Part shown: in pieces, positions 51,222 to 58,768 of the stretch
Numbering within the stretch: the first letter of the stretch is position 1
Layout of the letters: every line of letters starts with the position of its first letter
NCBI RefSeq assembly: GCF_007994225.1
Contig: NZ_VLLL01000005.1
Span: forward strand, 1,096,081 to 1,160,080
Reading direction: 5' to 3'
DNA: 64,000 nt
Origin: Stackebrandtia albiflava
GTDB lineage: Bacteria; Actinomycetota; Actinomycetes; Mycobacteriales; Micromonosporaceae
Translations under genes and position numbers: made by a program
The notes under the pieces: generated by a model
The model's database searches: none
What the model saw: the letters and a program-made list of their open reading frames with translations, nothing else
What the model was told of the DNA's origin: nothing

Positions 51222-53987
51222 TCAACCCGGTGGGTCCGCCGACCGGGCCAGCAGTTTGCGCGCCTCGGCGACGTCCTCTGCGTTGACCAGTTCCGGTTGC
51301 TCCAGCAGCACCTCCAGGTGCGTCCTGGCCTCGGCGGGGTCGCCGTGTTCCAGCAGGAACGCCCCCAATCGCAGGTGCGCGTGGCCCCGGAGCCTGCGGT
51401 TGTGGTCGTTCTCCAGCAGTCGCAGGCCCTGACGCAGGTGCCGGTTGGCCAGCACCGGCCGCCCCAGGGCCTGATGCGCCTCACCCAAGGCCAACTCCAC
51501 ATAGGAACGGCAGACGTCGGCGCTGATCCCCGACAACAGGACGTTGGCCTTGCGCAGCGGCTCCAGGGCCTCCGCCGCACGACCCGTCTTCAGACGGAGG
51601 TAGCCCAGATTCCGGTGGAGGGTCGCCTCCAGCCTCGGCAACCGCCGGTTGTTCGGCAACATCGCGATCGCCCGGTGGAGCGTGTGCGAGGCGTCGGCGT
51701 ACCGGCCGTGCTCCAGCTCCAGTTCCGCCAGGATCGAATGGCTCCACAGCCCGTCCCGTGCCCGGCCGAGCAACTGCGTCAACGAGATGGCCTTACGGAA
51801 GTGGGTGCGTGAGGCCACGAAGTTGCCCGCCAGGTAGTGCGCCAGGCCCAGGCCGTGGTTGACGCGCCACTGCCCCTCGCGGTCACCGATGCGCTGCGCC
51901 ATCGCCAGGACCGCGCCCAGCGACCGCACCCAGTCGGGGCGGCTGCCCCGACTCACCCACCAGTTCGTCATCCCCACGGTCAACTGCCAGCAGTGCGGCA
52001 GCCCCCGACGTTCGGCGTACCTTCCACATTCGACCAGATTCGCCGACTCCTCGTGCAGCCAGCCCATGGCCGCCGGTTTGGTGGCGAACAACCGCGACCG
52101 CTCCACCGGTCGCCGGATCGGCGGGAACTCCGGGCTGAGCGTCTGATACGCGGCGTCCACACGGGACACGTACCAGTCCAGCAGCCGCCGCGCCGCCGCC
52201 TCCCGCGACTCCACCGGATCCTCCACATCGGCGCGTTCGATCGCGAACATGCGCAACAGCACGTGGAACCGGTACACACCGGTGTCGGTGACCTCCAGCA
52301 GATGCGCCGTCGCCAACCGTTCCAACGCCGCGTCGGCCTGCGGCTCGGGCCAATCGGCCAGCCGGGCCGCGGTGTGGACGTTCACGGTCTCCACCGGTGC
52401 CACCGCGAGGATCCGCCACAACGAACGCAACCGCTCCGGCAACGCCCGGTAGGAGGCGTCGAACGCCGACCGGATCCCCGGGTCACCCGGCAGCCGCAAC
52501 CGGTCCAACCGGTCCGGGCCCGCCAACTCCGTGGCCAACACCGTCGTCGTCAACCGCCGGTCTCGGCGCAGCCGTTCGCCCACCAGCCGAAGCGCCACCG
52601 GCAGGCCGCTGCACAACCCCGCCACCCGCCGCAACGTCGCCTCGTCGCCCAGCCTGCCCCCGTCGACGAAGGTCCGCAGCAGCGACACCGACTCCCACGG
52701 TTCGAACGGCCCCAACGGGACCGAGAGCGCGTCGGTGCGGCCGGCGAGCCCCGGCAGCTCGGCGCGCGAGGTGATCAACACCAGGCACCCCGGCGTGCCC
52801 GGCAGCAACGGCAACACCTGCTCGGCGTCGGCCGCGTCGTCCAGCAGGATCAGCAACCGCCTGCCCGCCACCGTGCTGCGGAACCTTCCGGCCAGTTCGT
52901 CGGTGTCCTGCGGCTGCAGCCCCGGGGCGACCCCGAGACTGCGCATCAACTGTGACAACGCGGCGAACGGTTGCAACGCCGGGGAGGGACCGTGGGCCCG
53001 CAGGTTCACGTACAACGCGCCGTCGGGGAACCGGTCGGCCACCGAATGCGCGAACCGCACCGCCAGCGTGGTCTTGCCGCAGCCGGCGATGCCGTGCACC
53101 ACCGCGACGGTCCCGCCCGCGTCCTCGACGTGCTTGGTCAGTTCACGCAGCACCGGCTGCCTGCCGGTGAAGCTCGCCAGATCGCCCGGCAGCTCCGCCG
53201 GAGCGGGCATCGCGGGCAACGCCACCGGCGCGGCGGTACGGACCTCGCCGCCGGTGTCGTCGCCCCGCAGCAGTTCCCGGTGCAACCGGTTCAACCGCTC
53301 CCCCGGGTCCAGCCCCAACTCCTCGTTCAACCGGCCGCGGAACGCCTGGTAGACGTCCAGCGCCTCGATGCGGCGGCCACAGGCCCGCAGCGCCCGGATC
53401 AGCAACTCGGTCGGACGTTCCCGCAACGGGAACCCCGACGTCAGCGACGTCAGCTCGGCGATCGCCTCACGGTGCCGTCCCAGTTCCAGTTGCGCGGCGA
53501 GGCACTCCTCCGTCGCCACGACCCGCTGTTCGTCCAGATAGGCCGCCCGATGCACCAGCTCGGCGTGGCACACGTCGGCCAGGGCGTTCCCCCGCCACAA
53601 CGCCAGCGCACTCCGCCACAGGTCGACGGCCTCACCGGGCCGGTCCGGCATCGACCGCCGGGCCCGCGCCACGAGGTCCTCGAAGACGATGACGTCCACC
53701 GTGTCCTCGGGTGCCGTCAGCAACCGGTATCCCGACGCCTCGGTCAGCAACCCGGTACCACTGCCCTGCAACGCCTTCCGCAGCAGCGACACGCAGTGCT
53801 GCACCTGCCGGACGGCCGTGATGGGCGGCTGCTCCCACAACGCGTCCGCGATCCGGCTCACCGGGACGGTCCTTCCCGCGTCGAGCAGTAAAACCGCCAG
53901 CAACGCGCGCACCCGTTTGCCGGGCAACGACACCGGCGCTCCCGAGGCTTCGGAGACCTCCACATTGCCAAGGACGCGAAAATCCAT
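51222..53987 (-). CDS. SARP (BTAD) regulator with NB-ARC ATPase and TPR, of the peptide cluster
   Basis: 921 residues. Trans_reg_C winged helix (1-92), BTAD (95-240), NB-ARC with Walker A GIAGCGKTT (299-307), Walker B ILLDDAADA near 373 and RNBS-like LITSRAEL, a winged helix, and a TPR-rich C-terminus (about 620-910). It is divergent from six tandem peptide genes and is the obvious candidate activator of that operon. SARPs bind direct repeats near the -35 region; a candidate (GGCAACCGT at 54120 and 54159) lies in the gap. Typical of actinomycete secondary-metabolite clusters. Confidence 0.93.
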   Translation of the reverse strand: MDFRVLGNVEVSEASGAPVSLPGKRVRALLAVLLLDAGRTVPVSRIADALWEQPPITAVRQVQHCVSLLRKALQGSGTGLLTEASGYRLLTAPEDTVDVIVFEDLVARARRSMPDRPGEAVDLWRSALALWRGNALADVCHAELVHRAAYLDEQRVVATEECLAAQLELGRHREAIAELTSLTSGFPLRERPTELLIRALRACGRRIEALDVYQAFRGRLNEELGLDPGERLNRLHRELLRGDDTGGEVRTAAPVALPAMPAPAELPGDLASFTGRQPVLRELTKHVEDAGGTVAVVHGIAGCGKTTLAVRFAHSVADRFPDGALYVNLRAHGPSPALQPFAALSQLMRSLGVAPGLQPQDTDELAGRFRSTVAGRRLLILLDDAADAEQVLPLLPGTPGCLVLITSRAELPGLAGRTDALSVPLGPFEPWESVSLLRTFVDGGRLGDEATLRRVAGLCSGLPVALRLVGERLRRDRRLTTTVLATELAGPDRLDRLRLPGDPGIRSAFDASYRALPERLRSLWRILAVAPVETVNVHTAARLADWPEPQADAALERLATAHLLEVTDTGVYRFHVLLRMFAIERADVEDPVESREAAARRLLDWYVSRVDAAYQTLSPEFPPIRRPVERSRLFATKPAAMGWLHEESANLVECGRYAERRGLPHCWQLTVGMTNWWVSRGSRPDWVRSLGAVLAMAQRIGDREGQWRVNHGLGLAHYLAGNFVASRTHFRKAISLTQLLGRARDGLWSHSILAELELEHGRYADASHTLHRAIAMLPNNRRLPRLEATLHRNLGYLRLKTGRAAEALEPLRKANVLLSGISADVCRSYVELALGEAHQALGRPVLANRHLRQGLRLLENDHNRRLRGHAHLRLGAFLLEHGDPAEARTHLEVLLEQPELVNAEDVAEARKLLARSADPPG

Positions 53988-54313
53988 TGTGCTACCTCAG
54001 TTCGTCACGTGCGGCGTGGGATCACCGCGACGCCGAGGTGGGACACGACATCGCGGCCGGGGACTCCGGATGGTGACGCTCGGGGGCGGCGACGTCACGG
54101 CTTCTCCTTTCTACCGGGCGGCAACCGTTTTGCACGTCGGTCGATCGGACCGGTCTTCGGCAACCGTCCAGCCATTCCGATCACTGAATGCGATCGGCAC
54201 GAGACAGCGGCGAGGACCGATCGAGGACGACGCCGCCGACACTTGTGACACGCCGCGTCACCTCTCTCCACCCCGACGCGGCGACACAGGAACGTTCCAG
54301 CCGAGGAGAAGCC
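53988..54313 (+). promoter_or_regulatory. 326-bp divergent regulatory region of the peptide cluster
   Basis: No coding sequence is convincing here. GGCAACCGT is repeated at 54120-54128 and 54159-54167, and a palindrome GTGAC-N7-GTCAC lies at 54245-54261. The ribosome site GAGGAG at 54303-54308 serves the first peptide gene. The promoter of the whole peptide operon must lie in this region. Confidence 0.5.
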
Positions 54314-54412
54314 GTGAAGAAGATCCAGGTCCGCAAGACCGAGACCGTCCGCCTCACCAGCGCCGCCCAGCCGCTCTACGTCGGCGGCTGCGGCAGCGTG
54401 CCTCTCAAGTAG
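54314..54412 (+). CDS. Peptide precursor 1 (RiPP-like)
   Basis: 32 residues from a GTG start with GAGGAG 5 bp upstream. It opens (V/M)KKIQVRKTETVRLTSAAQ, continues PLY, then VGGC and ends GSVPLK. It is the only copy with V instead of A before GGC. First of six tandem genes with the same leader. One Cys per peptide. Confidence 0.85.
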   Translation: MKKIQVRKTETVRLTSAAQPLYVGGCGSVPLK

Positions 54413-54461
54413 GCCGTAGGCGATCACGCGTCATCCGACACCGGCGAGGAGGTGACCCGTC

Positions 54462-54560
54462 ATGAAGAAGATCCAGGTCCGCAAGACCGAGACCGTGCGC
54501 CTCACCAGCGCCGCCCAACCGCTGTACGCCGGCGGCTGCGGCAGCGTGCCTCTCAAGTAG
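54462..54560 (+). CDS. Peptide precursor 2 (RiPP-like)
   Basis: 32 residues. Leader identical to copy 1, tail AGGCGSVPLK. Start ATG preceded by GAGGAGGTGACCCGTC, a spacer that recurs before copies 3 and 5. Starts 148 bp after copy 1. Confidence 0.87.
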   Translation: MKKIQVRKTETVRLTSAAQPLYAGGCGSVPLK

Positions 54561-54609
54561 GCCGTAGGCGATCACGCGTCATCCGACACCGGCGAGGAGG
54601 TGACCCGTC

Positions 54610-54720
54610 ATGAAGAAGATCCAGGTCCGCAAGACCGAGACCGTGCGCCTCACCAGCGCCGCGCAACCGCTGTACGCCGGCGGCTGCGGCGGCGGCGGCA
54701 GTGTGCCCGTCCTGGCCTGA
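54610..54720 (+). CDS. Peptide precursor 3 (RiPP-like, extended tail)
   Basis: 36 residues. Same leader; the tail is AGGCGGGGSVPVLA, a Gly-rich extension after the Cys. Starts 148 bp after copy 2 behind the same spacer. Confidence 0.87.
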   Translation: MKKIQVRKTETVRLTSAAQPLYAGGCGGGGSVPVLA

Positions 54721-54762
54721 CCGGCCGCCTGACGTCCGACACCCCCGAGGAGGTGACCCGTC

Positions 54763-54861
54763 ATGAAGAAGATCCAGGTCCGCAAGACCGAGAGCGTCCG
54801 CCTCACCAGCGCCGCCCAACCGCTGTACGCCGGCGGCTGCGGCAGCGTGCCTCTCAAGTAG
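54763..54861 (+). CDS. Peptide precursor 4 (RiPP-like)
   Basis: 32 residues. Leader with one substitution (T11 to S: KTESVRLTS); tail AGGCGSVPLK. The spacer before it (54721-54762) differs from the others in its first half but keeps the GAGGAGGTGACCCGTC end. Confidence 0.87.
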   Translation: MKKIQVRKTESVRLTSAAQPLYAGGCGSVPLK

Positions 54862-54910
54862 GCCGTAGGCGATCACGCGTCATCCGACACCGGCGAGGAG
54901 GTGACCCGTC

Positions 54911-55012
54911 ATGAAGAAGATCCAGGTCCGCAAGACCGAGACCGTGCGCCTCACCAGCGCCGCCCAACCGCTGTACGCCGGCGGCTGCGACACGGTGCCC
55001 GTCCTGAAGTAG
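54911..55012 (+). CDS. Peptide precursor 5 (RiPP-like)
   Basis: 33 residues. Leader as in copies 2 and 3; the tail is AGGCDTVPVLK, in which Gly after the Cys is replaced by Asp. Starts 148 bp after copy 4. A strong hairpin follows 12 bp after its stop. Confidence 0.87.
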   Translation: MKKIQVRKTETVRLTSAAQPLYAGGCDTVPVLK

Positions 55013-55024
55013 ACGGCGCCCGGC

Positions 55025-55062
55025 CGGTCGCCGGGTGGTGAGACCACACCACCCGGCGACCG
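55025..55062 (+). terminator. Attenuator-like hairpin after peptide gene 5
   Basis: 14-bp perfect stem CGGTCGCCGGGTGG (55025-55038) with 55049-55062, 10-base loop. It lies inside the operon, between the five-gene array and the sixth peptide gene. Partial readthrough would lower expression of everything downstream. Confidence 0.7.
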
Positions 55063-55215
55063 CCCGGCGGCGACTGTTCACGTCGCCCGCGACGACACGC
55101 ACGGCGGGCCGGGCACGGTGCACACCGCGACGCCCGACACGTCGACACCTCGTCCAGACGAGGGTACCGGAACGCGCGCGACACCGTCCACAACAGAACT
55201 ACGGAGGTGAATCCG

Positions 55216-55335
55216 ATGAAGAAGATCATGGTGCGCCGCACCGAGACCGTGCGCCTCACCAGCGCCGCGCAACCGCTGTACGCCGGCGGCTGCGGCGGTG
55301 GGGGCCCCGTCTCGCCACCCGCGATGCAGCTCTGA
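55216..55335 (+). CDS. Peptide precursor 6 (RiPP-like, divergent)
   Basis: 39 residues. Leader MKKIMVRRTETVRLTSAAQ differs at two positions from copies 2, 3 and 5 (Q5M, K8R). It continues PLYAGGC and has the longest tail, GGGGPVSPPAMQL. It stands apart from the array behind a 203-bp gap with its own ribosome site (GGAGG 11 bp upstream), between two hairpins. Probably the ancestral single copy or a distinct variant. Confidence 0.85.
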   Translation: MKKIMVRRTETVRLTSAAQPLYAGGCGGGGPVSPPAMQL

Positions 55336-55367
55336 CGACCGCCCCGCCCGACGGCGGAACGGTGACA

Positions 55368-55398
55368 CCACCCGGCGGCTCCACGCGCCGCCGGGTGG
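55368..55398 (+). terminator. Attenuator-like hairpin before the membrane peptidase gene
   Basis: 12-bp perfect stem CCACCCGGCGGC (55368-55379) with 55387-55398, 7-base loop, 33 bp after the last peptide gene stop. Its arms share CCACCCGGCG with the hairpin at 55025-55062. Confidence 0.65.
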
Positions 55399-55435
55399 CA
55401 CCGCCCGCCCATCCGCCACACCGTGGGAGACCGCC

Positions 55436-56617
55436 ATGACCACCGCCGACCCGGCCGTCCTCGACCGGCCGGTCACCCTCCACCACCTCACCTTCCTCGA
55501 CGAGGGCGACGAGGTCACCGTCGGCCGCCCCGACAACGACACCTACATCCACCTCCCCGCCGACGGTGCCGCCCTGATCCGTCGCCTCGCCGCCGGCGAC
55601 ACCCCCCACCAGGCGGCCGACTGGTACCACCGCGAATACGGCGACACCGTCGACATGGCCGACTTCCTGGCGACCCTGGCCGAACTCGACTTCATCGCCG
55701 CCGACGCCGCCACCGCCGCCCCGCCACCCGCCGTGCGGTGGCGACGCCTGGGCGCCGTGGTGTTCTCCCGCTGGGCGATGGCCGGTTACGCCGTCCTCGT
55801 CGCCGCCATGTGCGTCGTCTGGGTCGTCCGCCCCGAGTTCGTGCCGCAGTACGCCCACGCCTTCTACACGCCCTCGCTGGTCGTGGTCATGCTGACCCTG
55901 TTCGTGGGACAGTTCCCGTTCCTGCTGCTGCACGAGGCCGCGCACGCCCTCGCCGGACGCCGCATCGGCCTGAACTCCCGGCTGCGGATCAGCCGCCGCC
56001 TCTACTTCATCGTCTTCGAGACCTCCATGGACGGACTGGTGTCCGTCCCACGCCGGTCACGCTACCTGCCGATCCTGGCCGGAGTGCTCGCCGACGCCGT
56101 GGCCACCGCGGTGCTGGTGCTGACCGCCGCGGCCGTGGGCGGCGTCGTCGCCGGCGCCTGCCTGGCGATCGCACTGACCAATCTGCTGCGGATGCTGTGG
56201 CAGTGCTACTTCTTCCTGCGCACCGACCTGTACTACCTCGTCGTCACCGTGCTGGGCTGCACCAACCTGCACACCGCCTCCCGTGATCTCCTCAAGCGGC
56301 GCGTCCTGCGGTTGCTGCGGCGGCCGGTGCCCGACGCCGTCCCCGTCGGTGAGGCCGACCGCCGGGCGGCCCGCTGGTACTCGTGGCTGCTGCCGCTCGG
56401 ATACGTGGCCCTGCTGTTCAGCCTCGGCTACGTCGTGATCCCCAGCCTCGTCCACGTCGTGGTCGAGGTCGTCGACCGGATACGGGAACAGGCGCCCCTG
56501 GCGGTCGTCGTCGACAGCCTCGTCGTCGCGCTACTCGTCTTCGGCCAGTTCGTCATCGCGGGAGTCCTGGCGCTGCGGCAACGCCGCCGGACCCGCACCG
56601 CGGCGGCCCACACCTAG
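55436..56617 (+). CDS. PqqD-like domain fused to an M50-type membrane zinc peptidase
   Basis: 393 residues from the ATG at 55436 with GGGAGA upstream. The N-terminal 90 residues resemble a PqqD-like RiPP recognition element (VTLHHLTFLDEGDEVTVGRPDNDTYIHLPADGAALIRRLAAG...ADFLATLAELDFI pattern of winged beta strands plus helices). Then come six or so membrane helices with the zinc motif H166-E-A-A-H170 and, in the last part, RTDLYYLVVTVLGCTNLH, aligned with the DGYY...NL segment that supplies the third ligand in peptide-metalloprotease members of this family (D264). Similar membrane peptidases (YydH-like) mature RiPPs. Here it should bind the precursor leader and cut it, at the GG-C junction by inference. 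Confidence 0.82.
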   Translation: MTTADPAVLDRPVTLHHLTFLDEGDEVTVGRPDNDTYIHLPADGAALIRRLAAGDTPHQAADWYHREYGDTVDMADFLATLAELDFIAADAATAAPPPAVRWRRLGAVVFSRWAMAGYAVLVAAMCVVWVVRPEFVPQYAHAFYTPSLVVVMLTLFVGQFPFLLLHEAAHALAGRRIGLNSRLRISRRLYFIVFETSMDGLVSVPRRSRYLPILAGVLADAVATAVLVLTAAAVGGVVAGACLAIALTNLLRMLWQCYFFLRTDLYYLVVTVLGCTNLHTASRDLLKRRVLRLLRRPVPDAVPVGEADRRAARWYSWLLPLGYVALLFSLGYVVIPSLVHVVVEVVDRIREQAPLAVVVDSLVVALLVFGQFVIAGVLALRQRRRTRTAAAHT

Positions 56618-56680
56618 CCGCAAGCCCCCGGGGCGCCGCCCACCGCGCTCACACACCGGATCCAGAGAAAGCAGGCGACC

Positions 56681-58768
56681 ATGACCGGAACCACCCACCT
56701 GTGGCTGCGACTCCCCCGCCGGGAGGACCTCCCCGCCGCCCTCGACGGCCTGGACCTCCCGCGACCGCTGACCGCGGCCCCGCTGAGCGCGCACCGCAGG
56801 CTTCGCGGCCCGTACACCTTCGGCGGTGAGCTGGCCCGCGAACTCACCCCGGGACTGCTGGCCACCGCGCCGGACCTGGTCCGGCTGCACGAGGTCACCC
56901 TCCTCACCCTGGCCCCCGAACTGCGCGACCACGTCGAGGCCACGAAGGAGACCCTGACCTCCCTCGCCGTCCCCGCCGAACGCACCCGTTTCTACTCGCG
57001 GCTGCGGACACTGCGGCTCGCACACGGCATGACCGCGCTACTGCGCGACCGCCCCCAGGACGGGCCGGTCAGCCTCGTCGTCCGCGACGCCCACCACGCG
57101 GACCCCACCGACGCCGAGCTCCTCGCGGTCTTGCTACGCCGGCTCGACCCGGAGCGCGTCCGGCTCGTGGTCTGCACCGGCCTCGACGAACTCGGCGAAC
57201 CCGTCACGCCGATGCCCGAGACGCTGCCCGAGGCACTGCACCGCCACGCCCACCGCGTCGACGCCATCGAATCCACACTGGACGAGGACGTCGACCCCGC
57301 CGCCTACGTCCACCGCGACGGGGTCGCCGACGATCCCCGGCTCGTCGAGGCGTACCTGGCCGCCGACCCCGCCGACCGCGCCCGGTGGCACGACGCACGC
57401 GCCGAACACCTCGAGACGGCCGGATTCGCCTGGCGACTCGGCGCCATCCCCTACCACCGCGAACACGGCGGCGACCCCGTCACCCACGCCGTCCCCGCGC
57501 TGCGGCTGGCACTGGACCACTGCATCGACGCCGGCTTCTACGACGCCACCGTCGATCTGGGCGAACGCGGCCGCCGGTACGTCGACGCCGACGGCGACGT
57601 CGAACAGTGGTGGGCGTTCACCACGAAGATGACCACCTCGCTCGCGGCGTTGGCGCGCGCCGAGGACGCCGAGCGCCTGTACGACGAGGCCCGCGCCGCC
57701 AGCACCTCCCCCGCCATACACCAACAGGCCGCCTACGCCACGGCGATGCTCTACACCCGGCACCACGAGACCGACGTCCGTGACGACCGGCTCGCCAAGG
57801 CGTGGATCAACCAGGCCATCGCGTTCGCCGCACTCGACCCCGACCCGCCGTCGCGGGCGTTCCACTCGGCGTTCTACCGCAACGGCCTCGCGCTCATCGA
57901 ACTCCACCTCGGCGACCCCCAGCAGGCGCTCGACCTGGTCGAGGACGGCCTGCGGCGACTCGACACCGGTCTCGACGCCGACCGGCACCGCCTGCACCGT
58001 TCGGTGCTGCGGTACAACCGGGCGCAGGTGCTGGCGGGCCTGGGCAGGGTCGCCGAGGCCCTCACCGACTACGACACCGTCATCGCGCTGGACCCCAACT
58101 ATCCCGAGTACCACTTCGACCGGGCGGCGCTGCTGCGGCGCCTCGGCAGGGACGACGACGCCCTGGCCGACTACGACGAGGCGATCCGGTTGTCCCCGCC
58201 GTTCCCGGAGGCGTACTTCAACCGGGCCGTGACCCGCGCCGGAACCGGGGACACCGCGGGCGCGCTCGCCGACCTGGCCGAGACCATCGCGCTCGACCCC
58301 GCCAACGTCGACGCATACGTCAACCGGGCCGAACTGCTCCTGGAGGCCGGTGACACCGGCGGAGCCGCCGCCGACGTCGCCGAAGGACTGCGGCGCGATC
58401 CCGAACGCCCCGAACTGCACGTGCTGGCCGGGCACCTCGCCGACGACGGCGCCGCCGCGCTGCGCTCTTACGACGAGGCGTTGCGGGTGTCGCCCGGGCA
58501 CGTCGCGGCGCTCACCGGGCGCGCCGAGATCCACTACCGGGACGGCAGACTCGTCGACGCGCTCGCGGATCTGGACACCGCCGTGATGCTCGACCCCGAC
58601 AACCCCGAGGCCCGGTTCAACCGCGCCGTGGTGGCGATGGACCTGGGCCGCACCGGTTTCGCGCTGGAGGATCTGGAACACGCCGACCGGGTCGCCCCGG
58701 GTGACGCCGACGTGTCCGAGCGGCTGCGACGCTGCCGGGAACTCGTCGCACAGGGGGTCACGTCATGA
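56681..58768 (+). CDS. TPR protein with a remnant NTPase domain
   Basis: 695 residues. Residues 100-175 resemble the second half of an AAA_16/STAND NTPase (SLVVRDAHHADPTDAELLAVLLRRLDPERVRLVVCTG, with a Walker-B-like DAHHAD at 136-141), but no Walker A is present, so ATP hydrolysis is unlikely. A helical middle is followed by about seven TPR units (430-690; for example ALTDYDTVIALDPNYPEYHFDRAALL). It is encoded between the peptidase and the flavin reductase and is probably a scaffold holding peptide and enzymes together. Its stop overlaps the next start (ATGA). Confidence 0.8.
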   Translation: MTGTTHLWLRLPRREDLPAALDGLDLPRPLTAAPLSAHRRLRGPYTFGGELARELTPGLLATAPDLVRLHEVTLLTLAPELRDHVEATKETLTSLAVPAERTRFYSRLRTLRLAHGMTALLRDRPQDGPVSLVVRDAHHADPTDAELLAVLLRRLDPERVRLVVCTGLDELGEPVTPMPETLPEALHRHAHRVDAIESTLDEDVDPAAYVHRDGVADDPRLVEAYLAADPADRARWHDARAEHLETAGFAWRLGAIPYHREHGGDPVTHAVPALRLALDHCIDAGFYDATVDLGERGRRYVDADGDVEQWWAFTTKMTTSLAALARAEDAERLYDEARAASTSPAIHQQAAYATAMLYTRHHETDVRDDRLAKAWINQAIAFAALDPDPPSRAFHSAFYRNGLALIELHLGDPQQALDLVEDGLRRLDTGLDADRHRLHRSVLRYNRAQVLAGLGRVAEALTDYDTVIALDPNYPEYHFDRAALLRRLGRDDDALADYDEAIRLSPPFPEAYFNRAVTRAGTGDTAGALADLAETIALDPANVDAYVNRAELLLEAGDTGGAAADVAEGLRRDPERPELHVLAGHLADDGAAALRSYDEALRVSPGHVAALTGRAEIHYRDGRLVDALADLDTAVMLDPDNPEARFNRAVVAMDLGRTGFALEDLEHADRVAPGDADVSERLRRCRELVAQGVTS

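Larger units (their letters stand above)
54314..55012 (+). repeat. Tandem array of 148-bp units carrying peptide genes 1-5
   Basis: Start-to-start distances are 148, 148, 153 and 148 bp. The 49-bp spacer beginning GCCGTAGGCGATCACGCG occurs at 54413, 54561 and 54862 in identical form. Near-identity indicates recent duplication. Confidence 0.9.

Noticed and set aside
54314-55012. Tandem repeats resembling a CRISPR array
   Set aside because: The repeat unit is 148 bp, encodes an intact peptide with ribosome site, and has no short unique spacers or cas genes.
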